Assembly (NCBI GenBank): GCA_035633755.1
Contig: DASQEH010000035.1
Location: 1-5,113 of the forward strand
DNA from: DASQEH01 sp035633755
GTDB taxonomy: Bacteria; Actinomycetota; Actinomycetes; Propionibacteriales; Nocardioidaceae
DNA: 5,113 bases
Direction: 5' to 3'
This document shows, piece after piece, positions 1-5,113 of this stretch. The notes under the pieces are model-generated. The model did not search any database and was not told the DNA's origin. It was given only the letters and a program-made list of their open reading frames with translations. The position numbers and the translations under genes are program-made. Each line of letters starts with the position of its first letter. The stretch's first letter is position 1.

Positions 1-437
1 CCCTCGGCGGTGAACTGCTTCAACCACTTGTCGACCTGGTAGCCCGAGCGCTTCATCCACTTGTCGAATGTCCTGCACGGAATCCGGACGTCGGCGAGCT
101 CGAACACCGTGGTCCCCACCTGCCAGCGCTCACCGATGAGGGCCTCGTTCACGTCGATACCCGCGGTGGTGAGGTTCTCACCGAAGTGTCCGGAGGGGAT
201 GTGTGCGCCGAGTCGCTCTCCCCAAGTGTCGAGGTCCTCCCGTGCGAATGCATAGACCGCCTGGTGGACGCCACCGTGGAACTTCGTGTCGGAGACCTCG
301 TCGCCTTCGATGCCGAAGGTCCCGACCGTCACCGGCCCGGTCACCGAGTGCTTGCTGATCGACGTTCGAAACGGTCGTCCCAACCATTCCGCGGCTTGCG
401 GCTTGCCGACGTTGATCGACGCTACCCGAGCGGACAT
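1..437 (-). CDS. MOSC domain protein (YiiM-like), 5' part only; 3' end beyond window
   Basis: Reading the minus strand from ATG at 437 gives 145 open codons plus two bases, with no stop before the window edge. The product begins MSARVASINVGKPQAAEW, the usual opening of stand-alone MOSC proteins. It continues with GDEVSDTKFHGG (about residues 45-56), QAVYAFARED (59-68), a PSGHFGENLTT segment (81-91), IGERWQVG (101-108) and RIPCRTF (118-124). The Cys at 121 sits where this family carries its conserved sulfur-carrying or cofactor-contacting cysteine. MOSC domains are found in molybdenum-cofactor sulfurases and in YiiM/YuaD-type proteins that handle N-hydroxylated compounds or metal-sulfur chemistry; the substrate here is unknown. 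YiiM-like proteins are usually a little over 200 residues, so roughly a third is missing. The start is chosen by family alignment from memory; the ribosome site is weak (GGA about 5 bases upstream). A GTG at 479 in the same frame is possible but would add an atypical extension. The gene lies 126 bases downstream of the helicase. Confidence 0.88.
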   Translation of the reverse strand, partial: MSARVASINVGKPQAAEWLGRPFRTSISKHSVTGPVTVGTFGIEGDEVSDTKFHGGVHQAVYAFAREDLDTWGERLGAHIPSGHFGENLTTAGIDVNEALIGERWQVGTTVFELADVRIPCRTFDKWMKRSGYQVDKWLKQFTAE

Positions 438-563
438 GGCGTCCAGTGTCGCAAACCGGTCAAGGCGATAACACCCCACGAGGTGCTGGTGCCCGCGCCG
501 CCCTCGGTGGGACTGATCTTCGCCAGGCGACCGAGCGGGACACCGTGTCCTACCCCAGCGATG
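438..563. other. Intergenic gap between helicase stop and MOSC gene start
   Basis: This stretch of 126 bases has no supportable gene. It holds a perfect 6+6 dyad at 538-550 (listed separately) and a weaker inverted pair, CTCGGT at 503-508 with ACCGAG at 530-535 and a 21-base loop. On the minus strand neither is followed by a T-run, so I do not call a terminator. I see no convincing -35/-10 pair for the MOSC gene: a TTGACC lies close to its start, but the matching -10 would fall on the start codon. Co-transcription with the helicase is possible. Confidence 0.5.
538..550. repeat. Short perfect dyad GGACAC-c-GTGTCC, possible operator
   Basis: GGACAC at 538-543 and GTGTCC at 545-550 are exact reverse complements around one central base. 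The element lies 13 bases beyond the helicase stop codon and about 100 bases upstream of the MOSC start. It could be a protein-binding site or part of a small hairpin (5-bp stem, 3-base loop). The symmetry does not extend further: 537 and 551 do not pair. A dyad of this size can occur by chance in a gap this long, so function is unproven, and I do not recognise it as the site of a named regulator. Confidence 0.35.
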
Positions 564-2021
564 TCACCGGCTCGTCCGACGGCGGCTGCTGTTCCCCCGG
601 GCCGAGAAGCTTGCCGCGCCGGACGGGCTCGACGAGCGTCCGGCGTAGCTGGGTGCCTTGGGTGCTGCACCGCGGCGACGGCTCGGTGACCCCTGCCGCC
701 TCGACCGGGCAACCGGCTCACTGCGGCGTTGGCCGCCTGCGGCGGCTGTGGCTGCTGTTGCTGAGGGCGCGACCAACGACCTCTCGCCCGGAGCGATCTC
801 GGCCAGCAGTGGGTGACCTGCCGACAAGCGAGTGATGGTGGGCCGGATTCCGGCCTTGCGGGTGAGGTCGCGGACGTCGGAGACCTGAGCGTCCGTCATC
901 AGGGTGACGACCGTCCCGGAGGCGCCGGCGCGAGCGGTGCGCCCGGACCGGTGTAGGTACGCCTTGTGCTCGATGGGCGGGTCGGCGTGCACCACTAGCC
1001 CGACGTCGTCGACATGAATGCCGCGCGCGGCGATGTCGGTCGCCACCATGGTCTTCGCACTGCCGTCCGAGAAGGCCGTCAGGTTCCGCGACCGGGCGTT
1101 CTGCGACAGGTTGCCGTGCATGTCGACCGTCGGCACGCCGGCCGCGGTGAGCTTGCGGGCAAGCTGCTTCGCGCCGTGCTTCGTGCGGGTGAAGACAAGG
1201 GTGCGGCCGGGTGCGGAGGTGAGGTCCACGAGAACGGGAATCCGGGAGTCCGACGCCACGTGCAGCACATGGTGCGACATGGTCTGCACCGGCGACTGGG
1301 CCGAGTCCACGCTGTGGGTAACCGGGTTGCTGAGGTAGCGCTTGACCAACACGTCGACCCCGGCGTCGAGGGTGGCCGAGAACAGCATCCGCTGGCCACG
1401 GGCTGGCGTCTTGTCGAGCAGCCGGCGCACGACGGGGAGGAACCCGAGGTCGGCCATATGGTCGGCCTCGTCGAGGACGGTGATCTCGACGCTGTCGAGG
1501 TTCGCGTGGCCCGTCGAGACATGGTCGGCGAGCCGGCCGGGGCAGGCGACGACGACGTCGACACCGTTACGGAGCCCGGAGATCTGTGGTCCGGCGCCCA
1601 CGCCTCCGAACACGGTCATGGTGCGCAGGGACAAGGCCTTGGCGATCGGTGCCATCGCGACCTCGATCTGGGTGGCCAGCTCGCGGGTGGGAGCGAGCAC
1701 CAGCGCCCGCGGGCGGTTGGGGCGGCGCTTGGTCGAGCTGGCGGCGAGCCGGGCGAGCATCGGGATGACGAACGCGTACGTCTTGCCTGAGCCGGTTCGG
1801 CCGCGACCGAGGACGTCCCGGCCCGCGAGTGAGTCGGGCAAGGTGGCGGACTGGATCGGGAACGGGGCTGCGACGCCGAGAGTGGAGAGCGTCGCCACGA
1901 TGGTGCCGGGCACGCCGAGCTCGGCGAAGGATGCAGCGGGGCGAGCCGCGGTGGGGATTGACGTAGGTGAGGTGGAAGGAGCTGAGGGCAGGGGGGAAGC
2001 GTGGGGGCGGCGGGCCGCCAT
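564..2021 (-). CDS. DEAD-box ATP-dependent RNA helicase (RhlE-like)
   Basis: The predicted protein of 485 residues carries every motif of a DEAD-box RNA helicase, which uses ATP to unwind or remodel short RNA duplexes in the cytoplasm. In order: Q motif from SFAELG (31-36) to PFPIQ (Gln57); motif I GRTGSGKT (74-81); Ia PTRELA (111-116); GG (139-140); Ib PGR (161-163); II DEAD (184-187); III SAT (215-217); IV LVFTRT (275-280); QxxR (307-310); V TDIAARGIHV (328-337); VI HRSGRTAR (357-364). Motif V has His336 where Asp is usual. From about residue 415 a low-complexity tail rich in Arg, Ser, Ala and Gly follows, a likely RNA-binding extension. The ATG at 2021 is chosen because GGAG lies 7 bases upstream and the Q motif then begins near residue 31. 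The frame stays open to an ATG at 2243, but those extra 74 residues look non-coding in composition. Likely roles are ribosome assembly, RNA decay or cold adaptation; the sequence does not say which. Confidence 0.95.
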   Translation of the reverse strand: MAARRPHASPLPSAPSTSPTSIPTAARPAASFAELGVPGTIVATLSTLGVAAPFPIQSATLPDSLAGRDVLGRGRTGSGKTYAFVIPMLARLAASSTKRRPNRPRALVLAPTRELATQIEVAMAPIAKALSLRTMTVFGGVGAGPQISGLRNGVDVVVACPGRLADHVSTGHANLDSVEITVLDEADHMADLGFLPVVRRLLDKTPARGQRMLFSATLDAGVDVLVKRYLSNPVTHSVDSAQSPVQTMSHHVLHVASDSRIPVLVDLTSAPGRTLVFTRTKHGAKQLARKLTAAGVPTVDMHGNLSQNARSRNLTAFSDGSAKTMVATDIAARGIHVDDVGLVVHADPPIEHKAYLHRSGRTARAGASGTVVTLMTDAQVSDVRDLTRKAGIRPTITRLSAGHPLLAEIAPGERSLVAPSATAATAAAGGQRRSEPVARSRRQGSPSRRRGAAPKAPSYAGRSSSPSGAASFSARGNSSRRRTSR

Positions 2022-2028
2022 AAGGGAA

Positions 2029-2033
2029 CTCCG
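2029..2033 (-). promoter_or_regulatory. Ribosome binding site of the helicase, decides its start
   Basis: CGGAG on the minus strand, with GGAG at 2032-2029, is separated from the ATG at 2021 by seven bases, the normal Shine-Dalgarno spacing. It favours this start over the upstream in-frame ATG at 2243. Confidence 0.7.
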
Positions 2034-2253
2034 AACGTAGAAAAGGTCGTCCTGCCCGGCGCGGGCCATAAGCCTTCGCGGCGCGTGGTGGAAGACATGC
2101 ACAGTCGCCTGGGCAAACGTGCAGGATGGCCCGAGGCAGAACTGTGCGGGCCGACGTGTCCAGTGTACGGGCAACTCGTGCTGCGCATGACCGATCGACG
2201 GGCGATGCGATGTGACGCGCGACTCGTTCGGCCGCAGGGCCACCGGGCGCCAC

Positions 2254-2281
2254 CCTCTGCTGGTGCACCCCCGCCTCTGCT
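2254..2281. repeat. 8-base direct repeat CCTCTGCT, 20-base period, flanking palindrome GGTGCACC
   Basis: CCTCTGCT occurs at 2254-2261 and again at 2274-2281, exactly 20 bases apart, about two helical turns. Between the copies lies the perfect 8-base palindrome GGTGCACC at 2262-2269. The array begins 14 bases past the kinase stop codon and about 235 bases upstream of the helicase start. The layout could bind a regulator on one DNA face, but it is short, lies in GC-rich non-coding DNA and could be accidental. Confidence 0.35.
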
Positions 2282-2294
2282 CGACACCCCTGGG

Positions 2295-3236
2295 CTAGTC
2301 CTGCACCGCCTTCGCGATGGCGATGCACTCGGTGATCCAGGCGCGCTCGTCTGCTCGCAGATCGCGCTGAGCCCGTTGGGCGTCCTGAATCGACCAGTGA
2401 GCGTTGATGACCATGCGCACCACCACCCAGTCGCGGGCCCGGTCCTCGTCGAGCTCGGCCGTGTCCACGAGCGTGTGGAACCGGTGGCGTACCGCAGAGC
2501 GGACGTTCCCGGTCGCGACGACCTCGTCCCACCGGTTCCACAGCATCGGCGCGGGTTCGTAGTGCGGGTCGCCCGACATCGGCTTCGGGTCGATCACCAG
2601 CCACGGCTCCCGGTCGCCGGCCAACACGTTCTCGTAGTGGAGATCTCCGTGGACCACGACTGCAGCGCCGCTCGTGTCGGAGATCAACGGACGGCCCACT
2701 GCCTCAGCCTGTTCAACGAGGCGCCGCGGGATCGGGGCGTTCCGTGGTAGCTCCGCCAGCTCGTCGAGCCAGCGCCCGACGTACGACTCAACGGTGCGCA
2801 GCTGCGCAAAGGCGGGAATGTGCAGGCGCCGGTAGAGCCCGGCCACGAGCTCGCACGCGTCGATCACCGGCACGGCGTTGAGGTCTTCGGGATGCAGTCG
2901 CTCCAGGAGCAGCGCACGGCGGCGTGGGTCGTGCCGCAGGAGCCTGACCGTGCCGCTGCCGCTCCACCGCTGAAGCGCAAGCCCCTCGTGCACCGACTCG
3001 TCGTCACCGTCGAAGGTCAGCTTGAGCATCGCCGGCCGAGCCGACCGCGTGCGCACCGGCACAACCAGGGACACGAAACCGTGGAGCGGGGCTCCGTCGC
3101 ATGTCAGCTCCCAGTCGCTCACCATGGCTCGGTAGAGACCGGGCAGCCGATCGAGCCAGTCGGCCCAGTCGGGACCGAGCTCCGCCTGTTTGAGCAGGCC
3201 CGCCGGGATAGCGAACGGCAGTGCGATGAGAGCCAA
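2295..3236 (-). CDS. APH(6)/hydroxyurea phosphotransferase family small-molecule kinase
   Basis: This 313-residue protein has the fold signature of the family that includes streptomycin 6-kinase and hydroxyurea phosphotransferase, which transfer phosphate from ATP to a small-molecule hydroxyl in the cytoplasm. Visible elements are the N-terminal segment WADWLDRLPGLYRAM (24-38), the ATP lysine in MLKLTF (Lys72), the helix-C Glu in HEGLALQRW (Glu84), LLLERL (109-114), the catalytic loop HGDLHYEN (196-203, base Asp198, Asn203), and the metal-binding segment WLVIDPKP (212-219, Asp216) followed by GDPHYE. The start is TTG at 3236, the most upstream start in this open frame; the next ATG (residue 38) would remove conserved N-terminal sequence. 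Only one base separates it from the lepA stop, and a possible Shine-Dalgarno (GAGAAGG, 3255-3249) is rather distant at 12 bases, so coupling to lepA translation is likely. Aminoglycoside resistance is a family possibility only; the true substrate is unknown. Confidence 0.88.
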   Translation of the reverse strand: MALIALPFAIPAGLLKQAELGPDWADWLDRLPGLYRAMVSDWELTCDGAPLHGFVSLVVPVRTRSARPAMLKLTFDGDDESVHEGLALQRWSGSGTVRLLRHDPRRRALLLERLHPEDLNAVPVIDACELVAGLYRRLHIPAFAQLRTVESYVGRWLDELAELPRNAPIPRRLVEQAEAVGRPLISDTSGAAVVVHGDLHYENVLAGDREPWLVIDPKPMSGDPHYEPAPMLWNRWDEVVATGNVRSAVRHRFHTLVDTAELDEDRARDWVVVRMVINAHWSIQDAQRAQRDLRADERAWITECIAIAKAVQD

Positions 3237-3237
3237 A

Positions 3238-5106
3238 CTACCGCTTGGCCTTCTCGGCCGGCTCGGAGGTGTTGAGGGCGGCGATGAAGGCTTCCTGGGG
3301 CACTTCGACGCGGCCGACCATCTTCATCCGCTTCTTGCCCTCCTTCTGCTTCTCGAGGAGCTTGCGCTTGCGGGTGATGTCGCCGCCGTAGCACTTGGCG
3401 AGTACGTCCTTGCGAATGGCGCGAATCGTCTCGCGGGCGATGACCCGAGCCCCGATCGCCGCCTGGATGGGCACCTCGAACTGCTGGCGAGGGATCAGGT
3501 CCTTGAGCTTCTGCACCAGCTGGACGCCGTAGGCGTAGGCGGCGTCTCGGTGCACGATGGCCGAGAAGGCGTCGACCGGGTCCCCGTGGAGGAGCACATC
3601 GACCTTGACCAGATCGCTGACCTGCTCACCGACCGGGTCGTAGTCCAGCGACGCGTATCCCTTCGTGCGTGACTTGAGGGCGTCGAAGAAGTCGAACACG
3701 ATCTCGGCGAGCGGCAGCTGGTAGCGAAGCTCGACGCGCTCCGCAGACAGGTAGTCCATACCCAGCAGCGATCCGCGACGGGTCTGGCACAGGTCCATGA
3801 TCGTGCCGATGTAGTCCGAGGGGCTCAAGATCGTGGCGCGCACCACGGGCTCGTGCACTTCTGCGATCTTGCCGCCGGGGTACTCGCTGGGGTTGGTGAC
3901 GGTGATCTCGGTACCGTCCTCCATCACCACGCGGTACACGACGTTCGGCGCAGTCGATATCAGGGCGAGGTTGAACTCACGCTCGAGCCGCTCACGGACG
4001 ATCTCCATGTGCAGCAGCCCCAGGAACCCGCAGCGGAACCCGAAGCCGAGGGCTCCGGACGTCTCCGGCTCGTACATGAGAGCGGCGTCATTGAGCTGCA
4101 GCCGGTCGAGGGCGTCGCGCAGCGTGGGGTAGTCGTCGCCGTCCATCGGGTACAGACCCGCGTACACCATCGGGTTCGGGTGGCGGTAGCCGCCGAGAGC
4201 CTCGGTCGCGCCATGGTTGGCCGAGGTGACGGTGTCGCCGACCCGGGACTGCCGCACCTCCTTGACGCCGGTGATGAGGTATCCGACCTCGCCGACACCG
4301 ATCTCCTTGGCCTTGCGGGGCTCCGGCGAGATGACTCCCACCTCGAGCATCTCGTGCACGGCTCCCGTGGACATCATCTTGATCCGGTCGCGGTGGCTCA
4401 GCATGCCGTCGACCACGCGGACATAGGTGACCACGCCGCGGTAGGTGTCGTAGATGGAGTCGAAGATGAGGGCCCGAGGTGGTGCGGTGGCGTCCCCCTT
4501 CGGGGGTGGTACGGCGGCCACGATCCGGTTGAGCAGCTCCTCGACGCCCTCGCCGGTCTTGGCCGACACCCGCAACACGTCGCCGGGGTCACAGCCGATG
4601 ATGTGGGCGATCTCGGCGGCGTACTTGTCCGGCTGTGCGCTGGGCAGGTCGATCTTGTTGAGGACGGGGATCACGTCGAGGTCGGCCTCGAGTGCCAGGT
4701 ACAGGTTCGCGAGCGTCTGGGCTTCGATTCCCTGCGCCGCGTCGACGAGCAGCACCGCTCCCTCGCAGGCCTCCAATGACCGGCTCACCTCGTAGGTGAA
4801 GTCGACGTGGCCCGGTGTGTCGATCATGTTGAGCACGAATGTCGTGCCCTCATCCTCTCCGGCGCTGACCGTCCAGGGGATCCGGACCGCTTGGCTCTTG
4901 ATCGTGATGCCGCGCTCACGCTCGATGTCCATCCGGTCGAGGTACTGCGCCCGCATGCTTCGTCCGTCGACAACCCCGGTGAGTTGAAGCATCCGGTCGG
5001 CGAGGGTGGACTTGCCGTGGTCGATGTGGGCGATGATGCAGAAGTTCCGAAGGATCGCCGGGTCGGTGCTGCCTGGTTGCGGCGCCGACTCGAAGGTGTG
5101 GGGCAC
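3238..5106 (-). CDS. lepA: Elongation factor 4 (LepA), ribosomal GTPase
   Basis: The 622-residue product is a typical LepA/EF4, a conserved GTPase that binds the ribosome and influences elongation, back-translocation or 30S assembly. The GTPase motifs are G1 AHIDHGKST (26-34), G2 RGIT (65-68), G3 DTPGH (96-100, His100 being the catalytic-type histidine), G4 NKID (150-153) and G5 SAK (181-183). The EF-G-like domains follow (YRGVVTYVRV near 222, LGFGFRCGFLGLLHMEI near 353), then the LepA-specific C-terminal domain with YGGDITRKRKLLEKQKEGKK (573-592). Length and motif order are normal, with no break. The frame is open from GTG at 5106, only seven bases from the window edge, so an upstream start cannot be excluded; the conserved core begins near residue 20, so at most a short, variable N-terminal stretch is in doubt. 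The stop is TAG at 3240-3238, immediately followed by the kinase gene. Confidence 0.97.
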   Translation of the reverse strand: MPHTFESAPQPGSTDPAILRNFCIIAHIDHGKSTLADRMLQLTGVVDGRSMRAQYLDRMDIERERGITIKSQAVRIPWTVSAGEDEGTTFVLNMIDTPGHVDFTYEVSRSLEACEGAVLLVDAAQGIEAQTLANLYLALEADLDVIPVLNKIDLPSAQPDKYAAEIAHIIGCDPGDVLRVSAKTGEGVEELLNRIVAAVPPPKGDATAPPRALIFDSIYDTYRGVVTYVRVVDGMLSHRDRIKMMSTGAVHEMLEVGVISPEPRKAKEIGVGEVGYLITGVKEVRQSRVGDTVTSANHGATEALGGYRHPNPMVYAGLYPMDGDDYPTLRDALDRLQLNDAALMYEPETSGALGFGFRCGFLGLLHMEIVRERLEREFNLALISTAPNVVYRVVMEDGTEITVTNPSEYPGGKIAEVHEPVVRATILSPSDYIGTIMDLCQTRRGSLLGMDYLSAERVELRYQLPLAEIVFDFFDALKSRTKGYASLDYDPVGEQVSDLVKVDVLLHGDPVDAFSAIVHRDAAYAYGVQLVQKLKDLIPRQQFEVPIQAAIGARVIARETIRAIRKDVLAKCYGGDITRKRKLLEKQKEGKKRMKMVGRVEVPQEAFIAALNTSEPAEKAKR

Positions 5107-5113
5107 GGACGCC

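Larger units (their letters stand above)
2022..2294. other. Intergenic region upstream of the helicase: probable leader and promoter
   Basis: There are 273 bases between the kinase stop and the helicase start, with no convincing gene. Read on the minus strand, a TACACT at 2167-2162 fits an actinobacterial -10 (TAnnnT), but no good -35 lies 16-18 bases before it, so it is only a candidate; it would give a leader of roughly 130-140 bases. A small hairpin, GCCCG/CGGGC with a 3-base loop, lies at 2054-2066 inside that leader. The kinase-proximal end has an 8-base direct repeat around a palindrome (listed separately). I found no stem followed by a T-run that would serve as a terminator for the lepA-kinase unit. 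Confidence 0.4.

Noticed and set aside
503..535. Inverted pair CTCGGT/ACCGAG as a terminator of the helicase
   Set aside because: Only a 6-bp stem around a 21-base loop, with no following T-run on the minus strand.
186..835. Overlapping plus-strand frames at 186-689 and 446-835, and a minus-strand frame at 422-721
   Set aside because: They conflict with the MOSC gene and the helicase tail, show no known motif, and are Arg/Pro/Ser-rich shadow frames.
1014..1790. 258-codon open frame on the plus strand opposite the helicase
   Set aside because: It is antisense to conserved helicase motifs II-VI, with repetitive Gly/Arg/Val/His-rich composition typical of a high-GC shadow frame.
2022..2243. 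Extension of the helicase to an upstream ATG, adding 74 residues
   Set aside because: The added residues resemble translated non-coding DNA, while the ATG at 2021 has a well-placed GGAG and lies just before the Q motif.
1567..2604. 345-codon minus-strand frame bridging the helicase, the gap and the kinase
   Set aside because: It runs out of frame through two well-supported genes and has Arg/Pro/Ala-rich composition without motifs.
3853..4779. 308-codon open frame on the plus strand opposite lepA
   Set aside because: It lies wholly antisense to the clearly coding lepA; its His/Asp/Val/Gly-rich composition is what the reverse of a high-GC gene gives, and it shows no recognisable domain.
1..5113. 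A novel multi-gene defence, mobile or biosynthetic system
   Set aside because: All four genes belong to known families with intact, ordinary domain layouts. There are no mobile-element genes, repeat arrays or unknown conserved genes to support a new system.

Overview
The window is GC-rich with high-GC codon use, and the LepA protein resembles actinobacterial LepA/EF4 as I remember it (for example the N-terminal NFCIIAHIDHGKSTLADRML stretch and the Lys/Arg-rich C-terminal tail). This suggests an actinomycete (Actinomycetota) chromosome. I cannot place it below phylum level from sequence alone. All four supported genes lie on the minus strand, so transcription runs from high to low coordinates. 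I see no RNA gene, insertion sequence, CRISPR array or phage gene.

Layout in transcription order: (1) lepA, 5106-3238, the ribosomal GTPase EF4, essentially complete but with its start only 7 bases from the window edge. (2) A kinase of the APH(6)/hydroxyurea phosphotransferase type, 3236-2295, whose TTG start lies one base after the lepA stop codon, so the two are very probably one transcript and translationally coupled. (3) A 273-base gap (2294-2022), which may hold the promoter and leader of the next gene. (4) A DEAD-box RNA helicase, 2021-564, with the complete set of helicase motifs and a basic, Ser/Arg-rich C-terminal tail. (5) A 126-base gap (563-438) containing a short perfect dyad. 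(6) The first 145 codons of a MOSC-domain protein, 437 to the window start, running off the edge.

Two genes are clearly translation/RNA related (lepA, helicase). The kinase family includes enzymes that inactivate ribosome-targeting aminoglycosides, but nothing here proves that activity. The MOSC protein belongs to molybdenum/sulfur chemistry and has no obvious link to the others. I see ordinary chromosomal genes rather than a new multi-gene system. The points worth a second look are the tight lepA-kinase junction, the altered motif V of the helicase, and small repeat structures in the two intergenic gaps.
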